A stretch of 64,000 nt of DNA from Bugula neritina (GCA_964035545.1 OZ037767.1:7554207-7618206); one strand, 5' to 3'. Numbered from the stretch's first letter, positions 1 to 14,100 are shown. The notes: a model not told the origin generated them from the letters alone. Numbers and translations are program-made.

Positions 1-1988
1 TCTTACTTTGCCTTTGAACAGATGAAAATATTATACAGCTGATAGATTTATGCTTTTGTTATAAAATGCATCAATGACTGGTTGTTATATGATGCAGTTT
101 GAGCATTAAGTTGAGTTGCTCCGCTAGACAAACAATAGATGATTTCAGTTTTATGACGATATTTGTAAAGGAAAATTCACAGAGAGTTAGCTTCTCCTTC
201 ATCTCCATTACATACATGCTAACTTCTTTTTAATCATTTGCTGTCATCTTTAATATATTTGAGTTGAAGTGATTCAAACTGTAATATTAATGCAATTATT
301 GCATTTTCAAAAATTTACGCTATTACAATAAAATACATGCTACAACTTCCAAGTGAAATAATTTTGGGAACAAACAACTTCTATATGTACCTGCAGTAGT
401 TTCATGAAAATACGCCTTATGCAAAGTATATAGAAAAGTAAAATTAAAAGATTATCTTCTTTGAATAAATCAGAAGCACATAAACAAAATAACAATATGG
501 CATGAAACTTATACCTTCTTGATTAAGAGACAAAAAAAAAATATAACGCTGAGACTATATATGAAGCTGCTGAAAAAATTGAACATGAATTAGATAAGAA
601 ACTTTTTTGTAGAAAAACGCATTTGCAGTTAATTATAGGTTAAACATGCTAGTCTACATTTTTAAAGCTATAAATTAATTTTAAAAGGTCCCAGATTATT
701 TATTCATGACTGCTGGGGTCAATAACATAGCTCCTCACACATAGAGGCTGCAGGTAAACTGTGCATTATAAGATTATTACTTTCAGAGTTGTCATGCCCC
801 GAACAACTAATTACAGCGCAGTTGTTACTTGGTTGAAACTCTCAGGCTAATTAGAGTTTCAAAGTGAACACAAGCTAGGTTGAGGTGAAATTGTCTTTTT
901 ATATGCAGCAAAATTTTTCATTACATCAATGCATTAATTGGAATCATTATTTTTAGAATTTTCTAATTAATAGCTTGTTTCAAGATCTGACTGGCTCTTT
1001 ACATTTGTCACATCAATGTACATTAAGTTAGCAGTTGTTCTCTCTCAGTATAATATACTTGCTTAAACTACTGCATATTTGTGATCAAGAAAGTAGACAT
1101 GTTGATCACAGAAGCAGTATATTTTATGCATATCAAAGAAGCGGAGCAGGAAAGGAAGTGATATAATAAGATTGATTACATCATATAGAAAGTTATCTAC
1201 TCTTGACATCTAGTGATGATATGACAATTACCAATAAGAATATTTTAAACAGAAAATTTAATAACCGAATAAATATTATGTGTGTTGTTACTTTAGCATA
1301 AGATTGAATTCTATCAGCAATTGTATGCTACTTTTCATTAATAAAACTTATCCCATCTCCAGAGAAAGGTGTGCCAAACACTATTTTTTTATTTACAGCA
1401 AGTTGCCTGAAAAAAGTGTGAACAAAACCTGGTAGTTGGAAAATAGTTGTATTTTATGCTATAAGTTGCTAATTATTAACACTGCATTGAAAGATTTTTA
1501 TAGATGTCATTTGCTACTTTAATATACAAGAAGCGTATCATAATGAAATTAGACTCTTATGTGTTGGAGATCTAAAAGCTCTTATGCTTTAGTAAATGAA
1601 GAAGTTCTTAGCCACATGTAGCAGGCATTTTAAAAAGCAGAAGATAGGCATATTTTGGAAAACAGAAGTTGTTTGAATAGAAGTTTTAGTAAAGAATGAC
1701 AACTCTATTGTTATTAAATTAGATGCAAATCTATATTTGGCTGACCTTGAAAAAAATAATTCATACAAGAGTTTACTTGGTAACTTACAGTATGTTTAAC
1801 AAAAGTGTTTCATTGCTAATATAAGATTCAACCAAACATAGCAAAGCTAGGCCATATATCTTAATAGAAATTAATATAGTCGCAATATAGAACCACTTGT
1901 TGGCAAAAAATAAAGCAAAGCTATTTTTAATTATGTAAAGCTACAATTTTTCTTATTTGCCCTACAGCATAGGATAGAGTTTTACTTT
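1..1988. other. AT-rich non-coding DNA, no feature recognised
   Basis: Both strands were read for open frames bounded by splice sites and for repeats. Nothing coding was seen. It lies downstream (3') of the minus-strand TSP1 gene, and no clear minus-strand AATAAA was found close to that stop codon. Confidence 0.5.
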
Positions 1989-3431
1989 TTACACCCACGC
2001 ATGCATGTAATCATCAACGCTGCCATCAGCACTCTTCGTCTGCTTGTCAGAACCAACACATGGTCTCCCTCGACAGTGTGGATTCTCATATCTGCAGTGT
2101 CTCGTCCTCATCTGCTCATAAAATCTGTCTGTTTGACTCACCCAGCTGGACCAGAGACTCCAGACACCATCAACTATGACAGTTTACATACAGTTCATTC
2201 GGTTTACATGGCAACAAATGTGATATTGTAAAACCTTTCAGAGAGCAGCCGTGGTTTAGGATTAAAGGGTTTGGCTTAGTAAACACGAAGTCATGGGTTC
2301 ACACTCTAGTAAAAGCCATTAGTAATGTTAGGAAGAGCATCCAGTCATACTTGCTGACTAAGTCCTTAGCCAGATTAACCAAAATGCTTTCCACCAAAGG
2401 CGTCTCACAGAAATGGACGACTTGTATAAACTTACAAGAAGTCTTATATTGTAAAGATTTTTACGATTTCTCATTACTGTAATCCCATACTTCAAATTAT
2501 GGGAATGCATCATTTTTTTATTCGATGCATGGGCACAGGTCCACCAAATGAATCCATAACCATAAGTTAATGCAAACCACAACTGCAAATCTTGATGTAT
2601 GGGAACTCAGTGCATATTTGTTTTATTTAATCATCAATTATGACTTAAAATACTATTTTCATATAAACATAAACAAATCACCAGCTTACCTGGACAGCAT
2701 TGGTTGTTACACATCCGCCTGCTATAGTTACTTCCAGCACACCTCCTGATGTCTCTGCTATATCCCCTAGTAGCTATAGTCTCACAGAGCCGGTACCTTC
2801 TCTGTTCTCCACCACCACATGTTCTACTACATGCTCCATACTCTCCCCATGGTCCCCAGTTACCTGTTAAAGTGCTAGAGAGTAGATTTTACCACTACAA
2901 TTCAAGCTGTATAAATAGGGATGTAGTGTTGTGAAGGTTAACAGTAAAAAGTTATTTTTCTTATGTCAACTTCTTGAATAGAGTTTAAACTTGGTTACTT
3001 GATTTTTCTGAGAAACAATATAACAAATAGACATTATAATTAAAAACATGGAGACTTACCAACAGGATGATAGCTACCATGTAGTCGATTATAGAAATTT
3101 TCTTCATAGCACTCCGTCAACCCACCTGGACATTTATAAGTGATCATATATGTGCATAACACACAAGTGAGTACACATTTATGCACACGTACACACTCAC
3201 ACATACATTCTTTTTACACCATGCTATATCAAATTGTATTATATGATTTTATATTATATACACTGTATTTTAAATAATATACCATACAATACTATATTTT
3301 TTCCAGCAATCATTGTTTTTAGCTTTGTCTTTTAAATTGAATAATACACAAATTTATCAATAAACACAAATAAAAAAGCATATACTTACAAAGAACTGAG
3401 GCCATGGAAAGGAATAACAGGAATTTCATGG
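1989..3431 (-). CDS. Small secreted thrombospondin type 1 repeat protein
   Basis: Four coding exons on the minus strand: 3431-3390 (ATG 3429-3427), 3125-3060, 2863-2690 and 2173-1989 (TAA 1991-1989). All three introns are phase 1 with GT-AG ends. The product is 154 residues. It starts with a signal peptide (MKFLLFLSMASVL) and a short Cys-containing linker. From about residue 36 comes a TSP1 repeat with the hallmarks W-x-x-W, C-S-R-T-C-G-G-G, R-x-R-x-C and a closing C-N-N-Q-C-C-P. A second repeat (about residues 94-145) keeps WSLWSSW, R-T-R-H-C and C-R-G-R-P-C but has no cysteines where the CSxTC motif should be. Phase-1 borders are typical of shuffled extracellular modules. Likely secreted and possibly glycan- or matrix-binding; the actual function is unknown. 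The family call is firm; the exact mature protein is inferred. Confidence 0.85.
2245..2380 (+). repeat. tRNA-derived SINE-like copy
   Basis: A tRNA-like head begins GCAGCCGTGGTTTAGG (A-box-like). A B-box-like GGTTCACACTC follows at 2296-2306, then the body motif GGAAGAGCATCCAGTC. The body resembles the GAAGGGCATCCAG core found in SINEs of molluscs and other invertebrates. It lies in the intron between exons 3 and 4 of the TSP1 gene, on the opposite strand. A similar body occurs in the minus-strand copy at 47800-47973. Confidence 0.6.
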
Positions 3432-3809
3432 CTACAAAAGTTATATTTATATATGTGCCTTATGCAAATATCATTATTTTACAACAGTGGCTAATTTGCA
3501 GATATTATAAATTCAAAACTAAAAAATCTTTTTCGTCTGATCTTATATAGACAACAACCACTGAAGAGTTGTTTGCTATAAATGACAATGTTTGAAAAAA
3601 GTTGCATTGAAAGAAACCACAATTATAAGTTAATGTGAACCACGACCACAAATCCAAATATTCGCATAATGAAAATCAAGGAAACGCAGTACATGAGAAA
3701 AAACCAATAAGTAATTATTACTCAGTATTTTTGTTAGCAAAAAGAAGCAGAATATAACTTAAATATGTTATAAATATGTTAACACCTGCATGGTAACAAA
3801 TATCTCACC
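3432..3809 (-). promoter_or_regulatory. Predicted 5' UTR intron and upstream non-coding exon of the TSP1 gene
   Basis: On the minus strand the start codon is preceded directly by an acceptor, TTTTGTAG|CC-ATG (acceptor at 3433-3432). Upstream, ATGG|GTGAGA at 3810-3804 is a strong donor with the GT at 3808-3807. A non-coding exon from about 3872 down to 3809, followed by a 377-bp intron, fits these sites and the TATA box at 3901-3907. It is inferred from sites alone. Confidence 0.5.
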
Positions 3810-4802
3810 CATTCTGTGTTAGTCTGCTCACTGCTTGACAAGAGAAGTGTAAACTGCCAGAGATGAAGCAGAAGTGATGGAGCAGGGCTTATTCGTTCGC
3901 TTTTATACTCAAACTTTGATACAATCAGCAAAAATTAATTAAACAGAAGACTAATAATAACTGGTTTGATGAAGACACATCACTCATCTAATGTGTTGCA
4001 AACATAACTTGATTGAAGTATATTTGAAAACAATTTGAATGATTTTAGAAATTATTATATGCCCAAAATAGATAAATCGTTATTTTATGTAATTTTTCAA
4101 ATTTATTTTGGGTCTATTTTAACTGCTGCTATTACAAAGGAGCCTTAGAAGGATCGTAAATCACAACATGACAGGAAATTTCTTTGATCTCAGTTCATTC
4201 ATCAAGTTATGTAGCCATGACACATGTAGAAATAATAATATAATAACAAGGGTCAGTGTCTTCTACAATCATACAAAGAAATGGACTGTAATAATAAATC
4301 AAATACCCAGAGCCTAGTGATTATCTCTTCCTCTTAGTTTATTTATATATAAAATGTCCTCAGCATACACTTTCCAGTATTTATATGTGATACTTTATTA
4401 GCCTTTTACTGCATTGATGTTTCTAAATAAAGGTTTTTGCTGCAAAAGCATGGGAAGCAGATAGCAGTACAAGAGCTAAAAATAAGCATATTTTTTAATT
4501 TCAGATATTGCTACCATTCTTATAAGCTATTGTTTTATTAACACCTCACGGTAGGGGAACTTCTGTACTCCGATCTCCTTTTTTCTAAATATATTTTTCA
4601 GTTTAATTTCAAAATCAAGTTATATTTTAAAAAATATTCACATTTGTCACCTTAGTTTTTATGAATTGAGATCAAAAAATCTTTCAAACATTACATTGTT
4701 TAAGCATCTTTTTTCATTTAAGCATTTTAAGCTAACACAGAATGGGTGAGATATTTGTTACCATGCAGGTGTTAACATATTTATAACATATTTAAGTTAT
4801 AT
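3752..4802. repeat. Inverted repeat: 71-nt arms flanking about 0.9 kb
   Basis: The arm at 3752-3822 recurs as a reverse complement at 4732-4802 with no mismatch that I can see over about 71 nt. It includes the block CACCTGCATGGTAACAAATA. The left arm contains the putative donor of the TSP1 gene's 5' UTR exon. The spacer (3823-4731) holds the TATA box and is otherwise AT-rich with no coding. It could be a foldback transposon or an inverted duplication of promoter-proximal DNA. No target-site duplication was found. Confidence 0.8.
3901..3907 (-). promoter_or_regulatory. TATA box of the TSP1 gene
   Basis: The minus strand reads GAGTATAAAAGCG here, a good TATAAAA box. A start about 30 bp downstream (near 3872) would give a roughly 60-nt non-coding first exon ending at the donor at 3809. 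Confidence 0.5.
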
Positions 4803-6035
4803 TTTGCATCACCTACCGCAGATAGATCAAGATATCATGCAAAAAATAATTAAAAACTGCAAAATACTTAAACAAAGAATTGACCAACAATATTTATATA
4901 ACTAGAAAGTTACAAAATTCAAATTGTGTTATTATAATATTATTACTATAAAATATTACATTATTACGAATGTTATGTAACCGTGATCATGTTATCTATA
5001 ACTACTGATAAAATATAAAACTTGACTAATCTTGTCTTATGTAGCCTAATAAGTACCCCCTCTCCCCCCTCCGTTGATATGAGCTGCTATAGATACAGCA
5101 TCATATAGTATAATGAGAGTTGAGCTGTTGACTTTTATACACTTGACTGCAAATGCCACAACCTTTTTTTTTTTTCAAAACAAGGATTGGTTTTTGGCAA
5201 TTTAAAAAGACCGAAAACTGCTAAATTTAGTAGTCTTAATAAATATTATTATTTTAAGTGACTGTTGACGTCTGGGATACATAGACTAATTCATTTTGCA
5301 ATAAGGTGTAATAATGAGTGCTATAAAATGCTACATGAATGACATATATTAGCAGAAAAGAGTAAGAAGTAGAAGATGAGACAATGTATTCAAAAGCCAA
5401 AACAAATTTATTTAACAAATTCATTGAACACCTGAAGAAAATTTTGAAAATTTTCTGATCTTAAAATGAAAATATTGATATTTTTATTGACAATAGAAAT
5501 AATATGTTAGAAGTATTTTCTGATATTACATAGTTAAACATAGTATATAAATTACTACTTGATTAGTTGTTGTTAGCTCTTTGCATATGCTTGAAAATCT
5601 ATTTTTGTGACCTAAAATAGCCCATATGTGTCAAATGCAGTCCGGTAATGATTTATAAATTATCCATTAATCATATTTTTCAACTTCCTCAATTATTAAA
5701 TATTTCAAATTTGGTTCCATGTCTGACTTCAATGGAGCTTTAAATTTGGCATTTATATAATAGAAATTATTTTATTAATAGAAAAAGCAATGAATTACTT
5801 TTATTAGGCAATATGTTTACGCAGCAAATCAATTTTCACAGATTAGTTGTAGTGGAGAAAACAAAAGACAATTCTTTAATTGTATATATAGCAAACTAGA
5901 TTTGAGTGGAATAGGAGTTTTGATGAATAAGGATTATATTACAATTGTACTGGCAGCAAGTGATATGTAGTGGTTCCTGTTAGAGCATTAATTTCTAATA
6001 AATGATGGCATTAACCCAAGCATAGCAAATTAGAG
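4803..6035. other. AT-rich intergenic DNA, nothing recognised
   Basis: No frame with splice support, no TIR and no tandem repeat was found apart from short homopolymer runs and a C-rich patch near 5058-5073. Confidence 0.5.
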
Positions 6036-6039
6036 CCAA

Positions 6040-7328
6040 GGGTTCCTAACAAAAAGAAGTCAGAGAACTGCCATATGCAGTGTATTATCATCAGATCTCC
6101 CTGTCTCCTTGGGATGCCACAGGGTTCGGTACTAAGGCCAACCTTGTTTTCTTATATACATAAATGGCTTACCACAAGTGATAACATGCAAAGTGAGTCT
6201 CTATGCCGATGACACCCTGATTTATGCTGCTGTGAATAGCAATGAGGACAAGCAGCTTTTCCAGACAAATATAGATGCTCTACATAAGTGGTCCATGAAA
6301 TGGAAAATACCTTTCAACACAAAAAGGTGTAAGGTGATCATCTTTAGCAAAGCCCCAAAGGCATATCCAGTGTTTGACCCCAGCTATGCACTTGATGGAT
6401 CTCCGCTCAAATGCAGACAGGAGATCAAATATTTTGGTATAATTGTGCAGTCAAACTTAAAGTTTGAGCAACATATTACATCTAAGATCAAAAGTGCCTC
6501 CAAGGTCCTAGGTTGCATAAAATACTCGCTTTATGAAGCCCCTGCAAATAACAAACTATACTCGCATACACCAGTATCTGCCGACCAATTCTAAAAAATG
6601 GCGATACTCTTGGATTCAGCTAATATTGATGCCTTAGAGCGTGTACAGTCTTAAGCAATCAGGTTCATTAATAATATCAAAGGAAGACAAGGCATCTCAG
6701 AAGCTCGAAATAAACTCGAACTACAACTTCTCAAAGACCAAAGAAAAATACATAGGTTGTCACTGTTAGCCTAGGGCCACACGGCGCGTATTTTCGCATG
6801 CGAAAATTGAAATCACAAGTAGCAAAGGTGTCCACTGTGCGCGTTGAGAAAACCTTCGCACTTGTCGCTCTGCATTTTCAACGCAAGTGCCAATCGTCTC
6901 TGTCGTCGTCATCTAATTGGCTGGTAGCTATTCAGCGAGCCCAATTTCTTTATTTAGTGCTACATTCCAGTAAATTGCGTTTTATTGAAAGCGAGTGCGA
7001 TTTAAAATGAAAGCTTTATTTATCACGCATCACTGACGCTACAGTGGACACCTTTGCTACCCGTGATTTTAATTTTCGCATGCGAAAATACGCACAGTGT
7101 GGCCCTAGGCAAAATGAGAATCTTTTCAGATGAATCTAAACACCAAACCTTAGCCTCAGCTTATGATGAACTGACTAAAAATAAAAATAAATACACTATA
7201 TGTATACGCGAGCTGCACAGAGAGGTGAGCCAACATCTATCTATGCTGCGAGCAAGGTCTATTTTAACAGTTTTCTCCCACGCAGTGTGAGAGATCTGAA
7301 GCTAAGGTCAACTAACACACAACAATAA
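6040..7328 (+). pseudogene. Decayed non-LTR retrotransposon reverse transcriptase, split by a MITE
   Basis: Fragments of a jockey/CR1-like reverse transcriptase in order. First comes a frame starting FLTKRSQRTAI near 6043, then GMPQGSVLRPTLF (canonical GVPQGSVLGP) near 6110, then the catalytic YADD box in SLYADDTLIYAA at about 6196. Downstream are DALHKWSMKW and the C-terminal LERVQ...AIRFINNI near 6630. A 340-bp MITE interrupts the frame. The C-terminus resumes after it with a motif of the form SIYAA..YFNSFLPRS, ending at TAA 7326-7328. At least three frameshifts and an in-frame TAA (after LERVQS) show it is dead. The 5' half is missing, so the copy is probably 5'-truncated, as is usual for these elements. 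Confidence 0.85.
6769..7110. mobile_element. MITE with about 70-nt terminal inverted repeats
   Basis: The left end, GCCTAGGGCCACACGGCGCG, matches the reverse complement of the right end (GGCCCTAGGC at 7101-7110) with few mismatches. The match runs inward through TATTTTCGCATGCGAAAATT and GTAGCAAAGGTGTCCACTGT, about 70 nt in all. The core has no transposase. It is inserted in the C-terminal region of the reverse transcriptase remnant. No clear target-site duplication was found; flanks are TGTTA on the left and AAAAT on the right. Confidence 0.85.
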
Positions 7329-7782
<454 letters not shown>

Positions 7783-8194
7783 GACTTATAATTCTTCATT
7801 ATATATAATAAATCAATTCCAAGCACAACGATGATAAAAGAAGATTTATATAGATGACATTTAAACTGAGTTAGTTTCTTCTAAACTATTGCAGCACTAA
7901 TTGGTCTTTAGCAATGAATTTTTTTATGGTACCTACAATAAAAATATATTTTCAGTGATATTATATAGCAATATAATTTTAGCATTCTTTTAATAAATAA
8001 TTTCCATAATGTATTTTTATAAATGGCACATATTTTCAGAACTGATTGTTGAATTCTTGAATCATTGCTTTGTTCCTTTTCAGTTATCACTGTGCGAATT
8101 CAGCAGATTTAACTGTCAAAACTTTGTCAAGTATTTGCGAAACTACTTCTACTGTCACTATTTATCTCGAGTCACTAGATTCTATTATCTCATC

Positions 8195-11100
8195 ATGTCT
8201 AACTCAAAGTAAGTTTTTAAATTATTGTGCTACTGTGAGGGTGATACTAAATTTGGAAGTCTTATAGTCGCCATGAAGTAATTCACCTTTTTTCAAAATT
8301 GGTCTTTTTGTGCATAATTTCTTGCTATATATAATATAGCTTGACAGTCGTATATTTTTGGGTAGGTTTACCCAAAACTTGCTTCAATAAAATCTGATCT
8401 ATAATAGACTGTAGGTATAGTTGAAGCTAAAGGAATTATATAATTGTTTTAATATAATGTTGTGCTTGGATGAAATTTTAGTCGTTTACCTGGAGAGCAG
8501 AATGATCAAACGCCTAAGACACCTCTGGTTTTTGAAAACTTAACGTAAGTAACTTTTTTGTAAACTATCAATAGGGAATTATCACAGTACAAACTGAAAT
8601 GACGCTAAAACTTTACAGTACCAAGGAGTTATACTTGTTTAGGTTTATATCTGATTTTTCAGATCATCATCCAAAGTTCAAGGTCAATCGAGAAGAGTTA
8701 TTAAAGCAAACTGGATGAATCAGAGAGCCCCAGTTGATGTGACTGTCAACAGCAGGCTAGAAAAGTATGTCACTAATGAATTTCTGTAGTATAGTAAAAA
8801 CTGATGTATAAAACAATTGCAAAAGTTTTGACTTGTTGTTTATGATTTAATGCCATAATTTGCCTGCTTGCAATATTTAAAAGAATAAAAAACTAAAATC
8901 TACTGCAGTAATTACTAAAGTTTTAGCTAGAATATCTAGAATTATATACTTTGAAAAGTTGTTTATTCTGCTGTGTGTACCAAGTTTTGTGCTTTGGTCA
9001 CAAACATTCCAAGTGATATCTAAAATACTTTTATTATATTGGTGTGTCACTAATAAACTTAACATTAACGTCATCAGTGATGCTGGCGTAAGCACATAAC
9101 TTTTTTGTTGCAATATCAGCCCAAACACTATTTGCAATTATAAATTTAAAGCAAAAACTTGAAGAATAACTTTAAACATTTGCTATCAAAAATGAAAGCT
9201 ATAAGAAATTTTTATTTGCATAAAAACACGTTGCAATGATTAATTTTTATTGCTGCTTTGCATGAAACTGTTTCGGGTGTTATATTTGTAAAGAATTTGC
9301 TCTTATCCAGCTTGCAAGCAGGCATTAACCAATTACACCACAGGTGCAGCTGAGTTTACTTAACAATATAATCTAGTAAATTCAGGCTGATTTTTTTTAT
9401 TTCTGGCTACTCAAAATGTTACTTGCTTTGTTACTTATACTTGTAAACGTGCAAAGTTATTGTTTCCAGTCACCTAGTATTTAAAACTTGAGCAATTAAA
9501 GCCTGCCAGAAGCACTTCAACCAATTATTATTTTTATTTCTCTCTCATCCACATTAGAACTGGCAAAAAAAATTACTTTTTAAAATATTTAACATCTGAT
9601 ATTGTTTTGCTGCTTTAAAAATAGTCACAACCATTGGCTCCCTAAGAGCATAAGTTCATTCCATGGCAGTCAATAATGATTTCCTTGTCAGATTGAATAC
9701 GTAAGAGTTGCTAACATAATTTTGCATAATGAACAACTACTTATAGAATCTGTGCAGCCCGAAATTAGACAACTGCCAGATTTATCTTTAGTATTTAAAA
9801 TACAATTTCTTTTGTCTATCGATATAGCTTCACTATACTCTCTTGTACCAGTAAACCTGATGAGAGATTTGGCTGTCATAGCAAATTAAAGGTGATAAAT
9901 GCCAAAACATCTTTAGAAAAATTTGTACAGCTATCTGAGAATAGGTGGTGCTGGCCAAGCAACTACTGCCTTTCAATCCCTATAAGTCAGTGAAAACTTT
10001 ATCATGACTAAAATCATGTTTCAAATTGTCAATTCCTGCCTGCAGAAATTCCCAATCGGTAGGCATGAGTTTAAGCCCAACCTGTTTTTTAAGCTATTAA
10101 TATATAACAGTTGCTTAAAAAGATAAAGAAGATTTCCAGTTTATTCTGTACACAACTTGCTTGATTTGGTGATCGAATATAAATGTAGCAAACTGCTGAC
10201 TCATACCTATAGTGCATCCAGAATTTTATTCAGTTAAAGCAGCAGCTACATGTATATGCAGCCTACTGGGTGACGAAGTTTAGGCCATGGAAGCTTACAT
10301 TCTACATTTAAGTTCTAAGAGTTATATTTCTTTTGCATTGTAACTTGATCAGAACAATTTAGCCAAAATTTTAAGTTGTTCAACTATAATGTCTTTACTT
10401 GTTTGCAAAAACTGTCTAAAAAATGTTTTTTCTTCTTTTGTTTGTCCTCTTACATTTCCACCATTTCTACTTACTTGGAGAACAATTGTGGTTTTTTGGG
10501 ATTCGTTATAATTGGTTTACTGTTTGATGCAAAATTTTCATCAATGAACTTAAGACAATCTCAAATGTCGCTAGAGCCACCCAGGCAGATATCAAATTTA
10601 TTTTTACTTTTTGAGCTTTAACCATAGCCTCAGGTATTATCTTCTATTTTGAACAAATGGTTATACAAGTAAAAGTTATTAGATGTAGAATTGAAATTTT
10701 CTGTGGAGATTAAGTTCATCCTTTATAATTTGCTCTCTCTATTCCCTTGTATATATATATGCCTCATCTACAGCCACTGCACTTTTACCATGTTAATTTA
10801 TGGTAGAAAGGTGATCTTTCTTATAAGCAACAGTTGATATTATTAAAAAAATTTCCTTTCTCCTTAATAACTAACCGGAGGAGTATAAAATACTTGTCTA
10901 AACTCTGCAAACAATAGTTTCAAGCTTAATTGTTACAAAAAAATTACCATTAAAAAATATTTCAATGTAGCTGAGATACATGCATTTAATTTTTGTTATA
11001 GTAAGCCTAGCCTCTCAGCATTGCCATCGGTTAGAGGTGCATCTAATTTCCAGCCATTGAAGTAAGTTTATTATTTATATTTTACCTATTTTACCAAATT

Positions 11101-14100
11101 CTATATGGCTTCTAGTTTAGGTACGTACTTTTCACTAAAGCTAATAGAGTGTCCATAAATAAAACTTAATAGCTGCATGATTATTTTCTGTATGTTATGT
11201 TTTTTTTAATAAAACGACTAAAATGTTCCATGATAATCTTTTTTGCATTGTAGTTATGAATCGGTTGTATTTAATTATGTTGCAATTGCTATAGCCAGCA
11301 TAAATGTGTGAAAATTATTCTATATAGTCTAAAGATATCATATCTTTTAATCCCTTCACTGTAATACAAGCTATAGCAATGATAATGTATTTAGGTCAAG
11401 CATATTTTTCAAAAATACAGTACCTAGTTTATTATTGATCAAAACATCATGTGCACATAATAATATACTTAGATATATAAAACCTCTGGCGTCTATTATA
11501 TATTGTTATAAATTATATATATGTATAAAAAGAAGATATGTTAGATTGTATTTGTGTAATCCTTTTAATTAAAAAAATATTGTCTAAATTTTTTATGAAC
11601 TTCCAAGAAGTTTGTTAATTTTTATTTTACTTCCAATATTGTATTTATTTATAGCAATGGTGATGGAGCAAGAGATCTTTCAGCCCGAACACCCAAGGCT
11701 CCAAGAAAGAACAGAAGGAATCAGCTGGAAACAAGATTATCTATGTTCTCCAAGCCTTTGTCAGTATAGTTCTGTTTTTTCACATTCTTTTTAAATTGCT
11801 TTATTTCTTTACCTGCTTGATGACTTATGACATATAATAGCTATCTGTATATATTCTGTCTATATAATATAGTTGCCACTGTAAAATTATAACATTTCAT
11901 ACCATTTGGCTAACTAAAATGGAACAAAATGCATGCAATGTTTTTAAGAAATTTATCAAGAATTTTTTTTAATGAACGGTAATTTAAATTACATAAAATT
12001 TATTGCAAAGCAAAGAAGTAATTTTTAATATTTAAACCTTTATAAAAATTACACCCAATGCTATAAATATACATCACCAATCTACTTGATATATGTATTA
12101 GCATTGCTATGCAACAGAGCTGGTGCGTTATAATAAATTGATAAATTATATACTTTATGAAATAGAGTGAAAACTTAATTAATAAATGACATAATCTGTA
12201 TTTCTATTTTAGGACCTCCAATTCATTTGCACTTCCCCCTGTTGAGCAACCTGTGGCAATTAGAGCTCCTCCCAAGTAAGATCTACATTCAATTTAGTTT
12301 TGATTTTATAAAGAAATATGTTAAATAAAATAAAACCGAATAAAATAAGTTATGATTATAGTCAGTTTTCCTATGCTGTCACACTGTACACACTTCATGC
12401 TTTACAATAGTAAAACTTATAGACTTATAACCTAATTATTTCTATACAAGTGTACAAAAAAAAAGAAAACAATAAATAAGCTGCCATTGTGTCAGTTTTA
12501 ACTCAAGAGTTTTGTTATGTAGCTATTGTTAGTATTGTTAGAATCTAGGATACACTTACTATTTATGGCTATTAATTTCAACTTCAGCTCTAAACCAGGC
12601 AAAGTACTGAATCTCACTCCGTCCAATAAGGAGTCACATGCTGCCTGTTCTTCTGCTGACTCTGATGCCAGGCTTAGTCCACCATTATTCAACTCGTAAG
12701 TTGATATCAATGCATTGTAGTCACGGGTATTATCAACCAAACCCAAAAAGTCTAGCAATTTTTCTGCTGAGTAGGCATATTTATTTAAACTTTTAAGTAA
12801 TCATTTTTGAGGGAGCTTTTCAAAGCAAAAAATTGCATTTTCAAAGAACTGCAGTTTCTTTGATCGCACTTTTGACATGTCCAATAACCTGACCGGGTTA
12901 ACAAGACTTGCACTTACTAAGCCAGTGCCCTAACTAACAGGCCACTGCTGAACTTTATTTGTGCGACAAAAACTGGTAAACTTGGCAATTATAATATTAT
13001 TTTGGCCAAAAGCAAGAATAAATTTCTATTTAATATATACTCATTTTAACCTATTGATCTACTTACATAGATAACAAATATCAGTTTGACTGAAAGCATG
13101 AAAATTTTGTAAATTTTTTATTAAAAGTTTATTAAGTTTATAGTTTGCTGTACTTTACACAAAATATGCATTTAAAATCAAATTAATTACACCATCAAGG
13201 TTTTAGTTAGACAAATAGAATATTAAAATGCAATGTTTAGTATATACATAATATTAAACTGTTTTAGGCCTGAGGATACTTCTAAGTTTCTGCGACGTAG
13301 AAAGATTCTGAAAAACTTTTAGTAAGTATAACGTAAACATTTACATAGAAAGTTTCTCTAGCTAGGTATATTAAACACAAGCAAATGTGTTATAGTCCTC
13401 AATTATTATTGCATAGTTCCATTGTTGTATATACTATTGTAAGTATTTTACATACACTGACTATGCACAGTTATAGTTTCCTTTGAAAATGTTGCTGGTA
13501 TAATATATAGTTGAAAGAAATTTCAGTAAAAAAATCAAAGCAACTGTGAATAAAAATAAAGCACCAAAAAGATATTGAAAAATAATATTTAAAATAGCTT
13601 TTGTAAATCAAAATATTTGTTTTTCAAGTGAGCTGTAACTTAAAAAAAAATTCCCAGCCTTATGTCACATTAATTGTGATAAATTTAATAATAATGACAC
13701 ATTGATGTCTGCATGATATACTTATGAGTTATTCTTGTGGTTTAGCTATCCAAGAGATTCCACAACTTCTGCAATAGATGAGAACAACGACACAGCAGAA
13801 GGCGAGAACGACACAGCAGAAAATGTCCAGAACTCTGATGAGTGAGTAAATTTACTTGTTTTACACTTAATTTGAGTTTTGGTAATTGACACAATTAGCT
13901 TTACTGTAAGAGGTTGAGATAATCTCACATTATTTGTAGAATTTTGTAATAATTTCATTACTAATAGTGTTTTAAATTGCTAATTAGATTTATTTCTATA
14001 TACCCTATAGTAAACAAAACCTTTCACATTGGGATAGTTTTATTGGTAACTCTGTTGTTTTCTACCGCATATAGAACCCCCTCTGCCACTAATCAGAGTC

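Noticed and set aside
8009-8194. In-frame upstream extension of the 484-residue protein
   Set aside because: The sequence before the ATG at 8195 is unlike the rest (aromatic- and Cys-rich) and is better read as 5' UTR, with a possible acceptor at 8081-8082.
9688-9879. 63-codon minus-strand frame in intron 3
   Set aside because: No domain and no phase-matched splice sites.
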